From positions 1-64,000 of the forward strand of contig NZ_JBHTLQ010000005.1 in NCBI RefSeq assembly GCF_042679085.1: a DNA stretch of 64,000 bases, written 5' to 3'. The notes under the pieces were generated by a model. It did no database searches. It was not told the origin of the DNA and was given only the letters and a program-made list of their open reading frames with translations. Within the stretch, counting starts at the first letter, position 1. Every line of letters begins with the position of its first letter. This document shows positions 45,610 through 53,985 of the stretch, one piece after another. The translations under genes were made by a program, and so were the position numbers. The DNA comes from Phenylobacterium conjunctum. GTDB taxonomy: Bacteria > Pseudomonadota > Alphaproteobacteria > Caulobacterales > Caulobacteraceae.

Positions 45610-47231
45610 GCCGGGGTCCGAAGACGGCGCGGCTGATCAGCCTCGCCCAGGCCCTGAACGGCGAGGGGCGTCACGGCGACGCCCTGGCCATCGTCGAGTA
45701 TCTGCTCACCGTTTCCCCCGGCGACGCCGAGCTGCGGCTGGAGGAGGCGAGGGCGCTGGGCGGCCAGGGGGACATCCTCGCCGCCCTGGAGCGTCTGCGC
45801 GGCCTACGAGACATTGGCGGCGAAGCCTTGCTGGCCGAGATCCGTGTTCAGTCCCTGGCCGCTATTGAACGCTTCAACGCCCATCTGGAGGCCGGCGAGG
45901 TCGAGGCGGCGGAGACCTACGCCTCGGCCCTGGCGGCGCTGATGCCCCAGAACCCGGCCATGGTCGCGGCCGCCTTCTCCTGCAACCTGGCCCTGGAGCG
46001 TCCAGAGATCGCGGCCGCCTACGCCCACGCCCTGCTGGCCCTGGTTCCCGACCATCCGCAAGCCCTGGCCTATCTGGGCCTTGAGGCCACGCCGGCCGAG
46101 CCGGATCTGGACCAACTGGTCGCCGCCGCCCTGGCCAGCGACCAGAACCCGCTCCTGAAGCTACGCGACCTGCATGACGCCGCCAGCCGGATCCTCTGCC
46201 AGCCCCTGACGGACAAGGGGCTCGATCATCTGCGCCTTCTGCTCGCCACGGCCCGGGACCTTGAGGTGCCTGTGGACCCTGGCTCGGAGTGGGAGGGCTG
46301 GGAGCGGCACTATCGCCTACTCATGTCCGCTGTGGACCTGGACATGGTGCTGGGGCCGACACCGCAGCCGGGGCCAGAGGCGGACCTGGAGTTCCGCTCC
46401 GCCAAGGGGGAGGTGCTGGACTGGGCCGGCCTTCGCGCTCATGCCGACCGGCTGGGTGCGCGGTGCGTCTTCTTCGCCGCCGCGGACGAGGCCTATGTGG
46501 ACCTCTATGCCCGGTGGTACGCCCTGTCGGTGCTCAAGTACGGCGACGTGCCCGCCCTGATCGTCGTGCATGTGATCGGCGGCATGGGGAAACTGGCCGA
46601 GGTCGCCGCCAGGGTCGGGATCGATGACGACCGCCTGGTGTTCGCAGCGGACACCTTTGACGCCGCCAAGGCCCTGGCCACCGGCTGCTTCGACGCCCCG
46701 CCCAAGGGCCGGGCGGAAAAGCCCATCGCCCACTACCAGTGCGTCCGCTTCATTCGCCTGGGCGCGCTGCTCGCCCACCTTGAGCGCCCGGTCTTTGTCT
46801 CCGACATCGACCTGATCCTGCAGCGCGGGGTCGCTGACCTGCTGGACCGCACGGCGGGCGCCGATGTGGTGTTCAACGAGAACACCGAGAACTGGAACGC
46901 CGGCTCGAGGCTCACCGCCAACCTGTTGCAGGTCAATCCGACCCCCGGCGCCCGAACCCTCTTGGCCTTCCTGCGGGTGTATCTCGAACGCGCGCTCAGC
47001 GGGCCGGCCGTGACCCGTTGGATCGACCAAGTGGCCCTGATCCTGGCCCGTCATCACCTGATGACCCGGCTTGAGGCGCCCGCAATCGACTATTTCGACA
47101 CGAGTTCAGACATCAATAACGTGATGTACCCCTCATATCAGGCGCATCCGTTCCGGTTCCTCTCGCTGTTCCACGGGTTCGACACCTCCAGCCTGGAGGG
47201 CGATCCAAGGGTTCTGGGGGCCGAGACCTAG
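45606..47231 (+). CDS. TPR protein with a C-terminal GT-A-like (DxD) glycosyltransferase domain
   Basis: 541 residues. Residues 1-~220 are Ala/Leu-rich paired helices of TPR character (LAQALNGEGRHGDALAIVEY; AETYASALAALMPQNPAMVA). From ~280 a mixed alpha/beta domain follows with ARCVFFAAADEAYVDLYARW, ALIVVHVIGGMGKLAE, and VFVSDIDLILQRGVADLL, where DID near residue 398 is the DxD-like metal site of GT-A transferases. A later VFNENTENWNAGSRL resembles acceptor-site loops in that fold. I do not recognise an exact family. Translationally coupled to the methyltransferase and 19 bp before the UDP-xylose synthase gene, it probably adds a second sugar to the same target. Confidence 0.72.
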   Translation: MSRGPKTARLISLAQALNGEGRHGDALAIVEYLLTVSPGDAELRLEEARALGGQGDILAALERLRGLRDIGGEALLAEIRVQSLAAIERFNAHLEAGEVEAAETYASALAALMPQNPAMVAAAFSCNLALERPEIAAAYAHALLALVPDHPQALAYLGLEATPAEPDLDQLVAAALASDQNPLLKLRDLHDAASRILCQPLTDKGLDHLRLLLATARDLEVPVDPGSEWEGWERHYRLLMSAVDLDMVLGPTPQPGPEADLEFRSAKGEVLDWAGLRAHADRLGARCVFFAAADEAYVDLYARWYALSVLKYGDVPALIVVHVIGGMGKLAEVAARVGIDDDRLVFAADTFDAAKALATGCFDAPPKGRAEKPIAHYQCVRFIRLGALLAHLERPVFVSDIDLILQRGVADLLDRTAGADVVFNENTENWNAGSRLTANLLQVNPTPGARTLLAFLRVYLERALSGPAVTRWIDQVALILARHHLMTRLEAPAIDYFDTSSDINNVMYPSYQAHPFRFLSLFHGFDTSSLEGDPRVLGAET

Positions 47232-47250
47232 ACTAGGGCAGGGGGAAGTC

Positions 47251-48201
47251 ATGAAGCGTATCCTGGTCACCGGCGGCGCCGGCTTCATCGGATCGCATCT
47301 GTGCGAGCGTCTGCTCGACCAGGGCCACGAGGTGCTCTGCGTCGACAACTACTTCACCGGCCGCCGTCGCAATGTCGCCCGCCTGTTGGACAATCCGCGC
47401 TTCGAGCTGATGCGCCACGACGTGACCTTCCCGCTCTTCGTGGAGGTCGACGAGATCTACAATCTGGCCTGCCCCGCCTCGCCGGTGCACTACCAGTACG
47501 ATCCGGTGCAGACGACCAAGACCAGCGTCCATGGCGCGATCAACATGCTGGGCCTGGCCAAGCGCACCCGCGCCAAGATCTTCCAGGCCTCGACCAGCGA
47601 GGTCTATGGCGACCCGGTGGTCCACCCGCAGGTCGAAGAATACTGGGGCAATGTGAATCCCATCGGCATCCGCTCCTGCTACGACGAGGGCAAGCGCTGC
47701 GCCGAGACCCTGTTCTTCGACTACCACCGCCAGCACAAGGTGAGGATCAAGGTCGCCCGGATCTTCAACACCTATGGTCCGCGCATGCATCCCAATGACG
47801 GGCGCGTGGTGTCCAACTTCATCGTCCAGGCCCTGAAGGGCGAGCCGATCACCCTCTATGGCGACGGCCAGCAGACCCGCTCCTTCTGCTTCGTCGACGA
47901 CCTGGTCGAGGCCTTCCTGCGCCTGATGGGGACCAGCGACGACATCACCGGCCCGATCAATCTGGGCAATCCCGGTGAGTTCACGATCCGCGCCCTGGCC
48001 GAGAAGGTCATCGCCATGACCGGCTCCAGCTCCAAGCTGGTGTTCCTGCCCCTGCCGTCGGACGATCCCAAGCAGCGCCAGCCGGACATCTCCAAGGCCC
48101 GCGAGGTCCTGGACTGGGAGCCGACCACGCACCTCGAGGCCGGCCTCGCCAAGACCATCGCCTACTTCGACACCCTGCTGAAGGAAGAGGTGGCGGCCTA
48201 A
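47251..48201 (+). CDS. UDP-glucuronate decarboxylase (UDP-xylose synthase)
   Basis: 316 residues, an extended short-chain dehydrogenase. NAD-binding ILVTGGAGFIGSHLCERLL starts the chain. DNYFTGRRRNV, IYNLACPASPVHYQYDPV, TSEVYGDP and the catalytic RSCYDEGKRCAETL (Tyr-x3-Lys) are all hallmarks of UXS proteins rather than of UDP-glucose epimerases; so are MHPNDGRVVSNFIVQAL and GDGQQTRSFCFVDDLV. The enzyme converts UDP-glucuronate to UDP-xylose via a bound keto intermediate. Placement at the end of a glycosyltransferase cluster suggests that xylose is the donor sugar for the upstream GT41 or DxD enzyme. Its stop overlaps that of a convergent gene by four bases. GGGGGAAG precedes the ATG. Confidence 0.93.
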   Translation: MKRILVTGGAGFIGSHLCERLLDQGHEVLCVDNYFTGRRRNVARLLDNPRFELMRHDVTFPLFVEVDEIYNLACPASPVHYQYDPVQTTKTSVHGAINMLGLAKRTRAKIFQASTSEVYGDPVVHPQVEEYWGNVNPIGIRSCYDEGKRCAETLFFDYHRQHKVRIKVARIFNTYGPRMHPNDGRVVSNFIVQALKGEPITLYGDGQQTRSFCFVDDLVEAFLRLMGTSDDITGPINLGNPGEFTIRALAEKVIAMTGSSSKLVFLPLPSDDPKQRQPDISKAREVLDWEPTTHLEAGLAKTIAYFDTLLKEEVAA

Positions 48202-49343
48202 GCCGCAGCCCGGTCTTCGGTGTTGACGCCCAGGCTCAGCTCGAAGTCCCGCAGCAGGTCATGGGCGTCGGGCCCGTCGCATTCCAGGCGCGCGCCTTCG
48301 GGGAAGCGATAGCGCCAGAAGCTGGCGATGTGCGACAGGGCGCCCACCATCTCGCCCAGGGACAGGAACATCGTCGGCGCCCGGACCAGGAAGGTGCGGA
48401 AAGCCCTGGGTTCGCCGTTGCGGGTCAGGTCGCGGAAGGCGTCGTCATAGACGGCGATGGCCGTGGCCACCTCCCGATAGCAGCGCCCCACGGCCCGCCG
48501 GATGCGCGCCTGGGCCTTGCGGACATAGTCCAGAGACTCCCGTGAACAGGGCGGCAGGACCTTCAGGGCTTCGATCTCGTCGAGCACCTTGTTCACGCGG
48601 CTGGTCAGGTCGGCCAGGCACCACTTGTAGTAAAGAAACCCCCGCCAGCTGAAGACGCCCTCCCGGAAGCTCTCGGGATCCAGGCCGAAGGTCATCCGTA
48701 GGGGTTCGAGCTTCTCGTCGATCCGCGCGGAGAGCAGGCTGTCCACCAGCCGGCCCCCGTCATTGACCTCGAGGTCGCCGAAGGCCAGGGCGATCAGGTT
48801 GGCGACCTCCTCGGCCACGAAGGCGCGCATACGCTCGATATCGGCCTGGGAGATGGCGAAGTAGCAGGGGGCGACGTCGACCTTCCGCCGCCGCAGGTGC
48901 TCCCGCAGCAGGAAGGGATCGAACGAGGGCAGCTCGTTCATGATCTCCAGCACGCGGACGTCGCGGACGAAGTCGGCGCCGTCCTCGCCGCCGCACACGT
49001 CCATCAGGCCCTCGCGCCAGCCTCTTTGGCCCATCAGGATCGACAGGCCGCCCAGGCCGAACTGGTCTCGGTGCAGGGGAAAGATGATCTTGGTCGTGGT
49101 TCGGTTGGGGCAGGTGACCAGGTAGACCTCGTCATCCCGCAGGCGGTGCTTCACGAACAGGGAGGTGTTCAGCAACCGCGACCGGAACAGCGGTCGGTCG
49201 ATATAGTCCCACGACTCGGACCAATCCCGGGCCACGGCGACAAGGTTCAGCACCCGCGTCGTGGAGGCGGTCTGCTCAAGGTTGGCCAGATTGCGCACGC
49301 CGCTGCGGGCCTGGGCGGAGAAGGCCGAATTGGGTCTGCTCAT
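48198..49343 (-). CDS. Protein of unknown function facing the glycosylation cluster
   Basis: 381 residues, no signal peptide or membrane helix. The N-terminus is Ser/Asn-rich (MSRPNSAFSAQARSGVRNLAN). A mixed domain follows (EVYLVTCPNRTTTKIIFPLHRDQFGLGG, given as TTTKIIFPLHRDQFGLGG), then a predominantly helical C-terminal half (EEVANLIALAFGDLEV; VNKVLDEIEALKVLPPC; RKAQARIRRAVGRCYREVA). The acidic ending suggests a soluble protein. No catalytic motif is obvious. It converges on the UDP-xylose synthase gene with overlapping stops, and the 423-bp region upstream is its likely promoter. Linkage to the glycosylation cluster is by position only. Confidence 0.75.
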   Translation of the reverse strand: MSRPNSAFSAQARSGVRNLANLEQTASTTRVLNLVAVARDWSESWDYIDRPLFRSRLLNTSLFVKHRLRDDEVYLVTCPNRTTTKIIFPLHRDQFGLGGLSILMGQRGWREGLMDVCGGEDGADFVRDVRVLEIMNELPSFDPFLLREHLRRRKVDVAPCYFAISQADIERMRAFVAEEVANLIALAFGDLEVNDGGRLVDSLLSARIDEKLEPLRMTFGLDPESFREGVFSWRGFLYYKWCLADLTSRVNKVLDEIEALKVLPPCSRESLDYVRKAQARIRRAVGRCYREVATAIAVYDDAFRDLTRNGEPRAFRTFLVRAPTMFLSLGEMVGALSHIASFWRYRFPEGARLECDGPDAHDLLRDFELSLGVNTEDRAAA

Positions 49344-49766
49344 CGGGACGGGTCCGGGGCGGCGATAGCGTCACCATGCCGCACCGAGGTCACGCATAGG
49401 TTTAAAACCAGAGTGAATCGCTCGTTAGGGGCGTATTTTGCAATCGCGGCGAGCGTGGCCTGGAGCGAGCTCGCGAAAGTTTCCGACCGCTTGGCCGGTT
49501 TTGACCTGGGGTGGCATTGACCCCGGGGCAGGGGCTTCCCAGATCAACTGCACAATAACGCCCGGCGCCGGTCCCTCTGGAGCGGCCGCACGGATATCAG
49601 GCCCGAGGTCAGCTCGGGCCCTAGGGAGGCAGGGCTTGAGGCCGACGCTGGGATCAGCGCCGAGACGGGAGATATGCGCGCGCCGCCGCCGCGCACCCCA
49701 GCCCATTTCATTTCTCCCGCCGCACCCGCGCCGTTCCGCGCCCAGCCCCACCCGACGGGAGTTTCC
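49344..49766. other. 423-bp divergent intergenic region
   Basis: No convincing gene. It holds the promoters of the minus-strand unknown protein and the plus-strand symporter. An AT-richer stretch lies near 49398-49445. A hairpin GCCCGAG (49601-49607)/CTCGGGC (49613-49619) with loop GTCAG lies in the symporter leader. GGGAG (49757-49761) is the symporter's ribosome site. A frame reading into the symporter from 49674 lacks a ribosome site and is rejected as a start. Confidence 0.6.
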
Positions 49767-51245
49767 ATGAGTTCGACCACGACGGCCGAGCGGCCGCCGC
49801 TCACCCTTGGCGTAAAGCTGCTCTACGGGATGGGGGCGGCGGCGAACACCATCAAGCAGCGCGGCGTCTCCACCTTCCTGCTGCTGTTCTACAACCAGGT
49901 GGTGGGCCTGCCGCCGGCCATGGTCTCCGGCGCGATCGCCATCGCCCTGGCGGTGGACGCGGTGGTCGATCCCATGGTCGGCCAGGTCTCGGACAACTTC
50001 CGCTCCCGCTGGGGGCGCAGGCATCCCTTCATGTACGCCGCCGCCCTGCCGGTCGGCGTCGGCTTCTTCCTGTTGTGGAACCCGCCGCACGGCTGGGAGC
50101 AACAGGCCCTGTTCGTCTACATGCTCACCTGCCTGCTGGTGATCCGGGTGTTCGACACCTTCTTCGAACTGCCGTCCTCGGCCCTCCTCGCCGAGCTGAC
50201 GGACAAGTACGACGAGCGCACCAGCATGATCGCCATCCGCCAGCTGTTCGGCGTTATCGGCGCCCTGCTGATGACCCTGGCGGTCTATCAGGTCTTCCTG
50301 CGTGAGAACCCCGACGGCTCCGGCGGCGTCACCCAGCGGGAAGGCTGGTTCGCCTATTCCATCGTCGCCGCCATGATCATCTCCCTGGTGATCCTGGCCT
50401 CGTCCTGGGGCACCCACTCCCAGATCCCGTTCCTGCGTCAGCCCCCGTCGCGCAAGGTGACCTTCGCCGGCATGGCCAAGGAGATGGGCGAGACGCTCAA
50501 GAACCGCTCGTTCCTGGTGCTCACGGTCAGCGGCATGTTCATGTCCATGTCGCTGGGCCTCAAAGGGGCGCTGGAGCTCTATTTCAGCCTCTACTTCTGG
50601 GGCCTGAACCAGGCCCAGCTCTCCCTGCTGACGGTTGCGGGCATGATCGCCAGCGTCTCCGGGGCCGCGCTCGCCGCGCCCGTGGCCAAGCGCCTGGGCA
50701 AGCGCAACGGGGCCATCATCATGTTCGCCGGCGCTGTGGTGGCCTTGGTGGGCCCCATCTTCCTGCGCCTGATCGGCCTGATGCCGCCCAATGGCTCGAC
50801 CGCCCTGTTCGTCATCCTGTTCATCGACGTGATCCTGAACGGCGCCATGGCGATCATGACCGGCGTCATGCTGGCCTCGATGATCGCCGACGTGGTGGAG
50901 GAGTCGGAGGTCCAGACCGGCCGCCGCTCCGAGGGCCTGCTGATGAGCGCCGACAACCTGTTCAAGAAGCTGGTGTCCGGCGTCGGTGTCTTCGCCTCGG
51001 GCCTGGTGCTGGCCTTCGCCCAGTTCCCGCAAGGCGCCAAGCGCGGCGAGGTGCCGGAGGATATCCTGCACGCCATGGCCTGGGTCTATCTGCCGGTGAT
51101 CCTGGGCTTCTACAGCATCGCGATCCTGGGCCTGTTCCTGTTCCGCATCGACCGCAAGACGCACGAGGATAACCTCGCCATCCTGCGCGCCCGGGCCGAA
51201 GCCGAGGCCGAGATCGAGCAGGGGCGGCCGCCGACCCTGCCGTGA
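49767..51245 (+). CDS. GPH-family (glycoside-pentoside-hexuronide) cation symporter-like MFS transporter
   Basis: 492 residues from ATG 49767 with GGGAG 5 bases upstream. Twelve hydrophobic helices are visible. The family N-terminus is seen as KLLYGMGAAANTIKQRGVST and the signature DPMVGQVSDNFRSRWGRRHPFMY (residues ~71-93), given as DPMVGQVSDN and RSRWGRRHPF. ELTDKYDERTSM and AIMTGVMLASMIADVVEESE are further GPH motifs. The protein ends in a charged cytoplasmic tail. Many GPH proteins next to hydrolases import sugars, but members in this sort of catabolic cluster can carry other organic solutes. It sits 100 bp before an amidohydrolase gene with two operator-like palindromes between. Confidence 0.9.
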   Translation: MSSTTTAERPPLTLGVKLLYGMGAAANTIKQRGVSTFLLLFYNQVVGLPPAMVSGAIAIALAVDAVVDPMVGQVSDNFRSRWGRRHPFMYAAALPVGVGFFLLWNPPHGWEQQALFVYMLTCLLVIRVFDTFFELPSSALLAELTDKYDERTSMIAIRQLFGVIGALLMTLAVYQVFLRENPDGSGGVTQREGWFAYSIVAAMIISLVILASSWGTHSQIPFLRQPPSRKVTFAGMAKEMGETLKNRSFLVLTVSGMFMSMSLGLKGALELYFSLYFWGLNQAQLSLLTVAGMIASVSGAALAAPVAKRLGKRNGAIIMFAGAVVALVGPIFLRLIGLMPPNGSTALFVILFIDVILNGAMAIMTGVMLASMIADVVEESEVQTGRRSEGLLMSADNLFKKLVSGVGVFASGLVLAFAQFPQGAKRGEVPEDILHAMAWVYLPVILGFYSIAILGLFLFRIDRKTHEDNLAILRARAEAEAEIEQGRPPTLP

Positions 51246-51247
51246 TA

Positions 51248-51280
51248 TTCTCTATGGAGAAACATTCTCTCTAGAGTGAA
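51248..51280. promoter_or_regulatory. Tandem palindromes TTCTC-TATG-GAGAA and TTCTCTCTAGAGTGAA
   Basis: The first is a perfect 5-bp-arm dyad (51248-51261). The second (51265-51280) is a 16-bp palindrome with one mismatched pair. Centres are 18 bp apart and half-sites share TTCTC. They lie just after the symporter stop and 72 bp before the first amidohydrolase ATG, in locally AT-rich DNA. Probable operator for the local IclR regulator (53985-54761). Confidence 0.5.
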
Positions 51281-51351
51281 AATCACTCGCAAGCCGGGGC
51301 GACCGGCGCCATCCTGCCCGCCAACAAGAAACCTTCAGGGTGGAGACGGGC

Positions 51352-53091
51352 ATGGGTCAGGTGGATCTGGTCGTCCGGGGCGGCACGGTGTTCGACGGAA
51401 CCGGCGCGCCGGGCGTCGAGGCGGATGTGGCGGTGGACGCTGGCCGCATCGTCGCGGTGGGCCCGCATCTGGCGCTCAAGGGACGCGAGGAGATCGACGC
51501 CCGCGGCCTGCTGGTCACCCCCGGCTGGGTCGACATCCACACCCACTATGACGGCCAGGTGACCTGGGCTTCGCGGCTCGATCCGTCCTCGACCCTGGGC
51601 GCCACCACGGTGGTCATGGGGAATTGCGGCGTTGGCTTCGCGCCGGTGCGGCCCCAGGACCACGACACCCTGATCCGCCTGATGGAGGGCGTGGAGGACA
51701 TTCCGGGCGCGGCCCTGCACGAGGGCCTGACCTGGAAGTGGGAGAGCTTCGGCGACTACATGGACGCCGTCGACAGCATCCCGCACGACATCGACGTCGG
51801 CCTGCAGGTCCCCCACGGCGCCCTGCGCGTCTATGTGATGGGCGAGCGCGGCGCGAACCGAGAGCCCGCGACCGCGGACGAAAACGCCGCCATGCGCGAG
51901 ATCACCGCTGAGGCGATCCGCCAGGGCGCCCTGGGCTTCTCCACCACCCGCACCATGGTCCACCGCACCGCCGACGGCGACCTGACGCCCACGATCGGCG
52001 CGGCCCGTGACGAGATGCTGGCCATCGCCCAGGGCCTGGCCGACGCCGGCTCCGGCGTCCTGCAGATCGTCAGCGACTTCAAGGATATGGACGAGGAATT
52101 CGCCCTGCTGCGCGAGATGATGGTCGTCGCCGGCCAGCCGCTCAGCTTCTCCATGGTCCAGGCCGATGTGGTCCCCGACCAGTGGCGTCACCTGATGGAG
52201 CGCCTGGACAAGGCCGCCGACGACGGCCTGCCCATGAAGGCGGTGATCGCCGGCCGACCCGTGGGCCTGATGCTGGGCCTGCAGGGCTCGGCCCATCCCT
52301 TCATCTCCCGGCCCAGCTACCAGGAGATCGCCGACCTGCCGCTGGACGAGAAGGTCGCGCGGATGCGCGATCCGGCCTTCCGCGCCCGGCTGATCGCCGA
52401 GGCGCCCGCCAAGGGCCACCCGTTCATCAACTCCCTGGCCGGCGCCTATCACAAGATGTTCGAGCTGGGCGATCCGCCGAACTATGAGCCGGATCCCAAG
52501 GACAGCCTGGGCGCCAAGGCCAAGGCGCTGGGCGTCAATCCGGACGAGCTGGTCTATGACGCCCTGATCGCCGACGAAGGCCGCGCCTTCCTCTATTTCC
52601 CCATGCACAACTACGTCGAGGGCAGCCTCGACAATGTGCGCACCATGATCGACAGCCCCAACACCCTGTCGGGCCTGTCCGACGGCGGGGCCCATGTGGG
52701 GGCGATCTGCGACGTCAGCCTGCCGACCTTCATGCTCACCCACTGGGTCCGCGACCGCACCCGCGGCCCGCGCTTTGACCTGGCCCGGATGATCCACATC
52801 CAGACCCAGGTGACAGCGGAATCCGTGGGCCTGCTGGACCGCGGCGTCATCGCGCCGGGCTACCTCGGGGACCTCAACGTCATCGACTTCGAGCGGCTGC
52901 AGCTCAAGGCGCCCTACATGGTCTACGACCTGCCCACCGGGGCGCGGCGCCTGATGCAGGAGGCTGACGGCTATGTGGCGACCATCAAGTCCGGCCAGGT
53001 GATCTATCGCGAGGGCCAGCCCACCGGCGCCCTGCCGGGCCGTCTGGTCCGCGGCCGCCAGCCGGCGCCCCAGGCGCTCGCTGCGGAGTAG
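51352..53091 (+). CDS. N-acyl-D-amino-acid deacylase-like amidohydrolase (copy 1)
   Basis: 579 residues from ATG 51352 (GGAG 6 bases upstream). The D-aminoacylase/dihydroorotase-like amidohydrolase fold is shown by LVVRGGTVFDGTGAPGVEAD, TPGWVDIHTHYDGQVTW (HxH metal pair near residue 62), GATTVVMGNCGVGFAPVRP, GVEDIPGAAL, and a late GLSDGGAHVGAICDVSLPT with the Asp/His pair. Members remove acyl groups from N-acyl-D-amino acids or hydrolyse related amides. No signal peptide: cytoplasmic. It is clearly paralogous to the gene at 54754, sharing long stretches. A BKACE gene follows after 6 bp. The exact substrate is unknown. Confidence 0.9.
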   Translation: MGQVDLVVRGGTVFDGTGAPGVEADVAVDAGRIVAVGPHLALKGREEIDARGLLVTPGWVDIHTHYDGQVTWASRLDPSSTLGATTVVMGNCGVGFAPVRPQDHDTLIRLMEGVEDIPGAALHEGLTWKWESFGDYMDAVDSIPHDIDVGLQVPHGALRVYVMGERGANREPATADENAAMREITAEAIRQGALGFSTTRTMVHRTADGDLTPTIGAARDEMLAIAQGLADAGSGVLQIVSDFKDMDEEFALLREMMVVAGQPLSFSMVQADVVPDQWRHLMERLDKAADDGLPMKAVIAGRPVGLMLGLQGSAHPFISRPSYQEIADLPLDEKVARMRDPAFRARLIAEAPAKGHPFINSLAGAYHKMFELGDPPNYEPDPKDSLGAKAKALGVNPDELVYDALIADEGRAFLYFPMHNYVEGSLDNVRTMIDSPNTLSGLSDGGAHVGAICDVSLPTFMLTHWVRDRTRGPRFDLARMIHIQTQVTAESVGLLDRGVIAPGYLGDLNVIDFERLQLKAPYMVYDLPTGARRLMQEADGYVATIKSGQVIYREGQPTGALPGRLVRGRQPAPQALAAE

Positions 53092-53097
53092 GGGGCC

Positions 53098-53985
53098 TTG
53101 GTTCCGCTCATCATCGAGGCGGCGCTGAATGGCGGCACGCCCAAGTCCCGCCAGCCGCACACGCCCAAGACCCCGGTCGAGATCGCGACCGACTCCCTGG
53201 CCGCGCTCGCCGCCGGCGCCGGCGTCGTGCACACCCACATCCAGGGCTACACCGCCACCGGCGACGCCGCCGCCCAGGAGTATTGGGCCGGCTGGGCGCC
53301 GGTGCTGGACCAGCAGCCTGACGCGATCCTCTACGCCACCGTGGCCGGGGGAAAGTCGGCGGAGGACCGCTTCGGCCACTATCGCGACCTGGCCCGGCGC
53401 GGCATGCGCATGGGCGCGCTCGACCCAGGCTCCGTGAACCTCGCCACCCACGGCGACGACGGCCTGCCGGGGACGACCTCCTTCGTCTACCAGACCAGCT
53501 ACAAGGATATCGCCTGGCTGACGGACGTGCTGGCGGCTGAAAAACTCGGCCCGTCCATCGCCGTCTATGAGCCGGGGTTCCTGCGCGCCACGCTCGCCTA
53601 TCACCGGGCCGGCCGCCTGCCGAAAGGCGCCTTCGTGAAGTTCTACTTCGGCGGCGCCTACAACATGCTGGACGGGCAGAAGAGCGACATCACCTTCGGC
53701 CTGCCGCCGACGCAGAAGGCCCTCGAGGCCTATCTGGAGATGATGGAGGGCTGCGACCTGCCCTGGGCCGTCACCATCCTGGGCGGCTGTGTCGCCGAGA
53801 CGGGGCTTGCGAAGTTGGCCATCGAACGCGGGGGACACGTCCGGGTGGGCTTGGAGGACTATGCCGGTCCGCGCACGCCCACCAACGCCGAACTCGTGGC
53901 CGAAATCGTCGAGATGGCCAAGGCCGCCGGCCGCCCGGTCGCGACCAGCGCCCAGACCGCCGAGATCCTGGGCCTGCCCGCCTGA
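53098..53985 (+). CDS. BKACE-family beta-keto acid cleavage enzyme (DUF849)
   Basis: 295 residues from a TTG start at 53098, with AGGGGG about 4 bases upstream; no better in-frame ATG exists near the family N-terminus (PLIIEAALNGG). The fold is a TIM barrel. The metal motif VVHTHIQGYTATGD is the expected HxH (usually HxHxR), and VRVGLEDYAGPRTPTNAELV, given here as VRVGLEDYAGPR, is the conserved C-terminal Glu region. Known members condense a beta-keto acid with acetyl-CoA to give acetoacetate and a CoA ester. Sandwiched between two amidohydrolases, it could handle a keto acid released by amide hydrolysis. Its TGA overlaps the IclR gene's ATG by one base. Confidence 0.9.
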   Translation: MVPLIIEAALNGGTPKSRQPHTPKTPVEIATDSLAALAAGAGVVHTHIQGYTATGDAAAQEYWAGWAPVLDQQPDAILYATVAGGKSAEDRFGHYRDLARRGMRMGALDPGSVNLATHGDDGLPGTTSFVYQTSYKDIAWLTDVLAAEKLGPSIAVYEPGFLRATLAYHRAGRLPKGAFVKFYFGGAYNMLDGQKSDITFGLPPTQKALEAYLEMMEGCDLPWAVTILGGCVAETGLAKLAIERGGHVRVGLEDYAGPRTPTNAELVAEIVEMAKAAGRPVATSAQTAEILGLPA

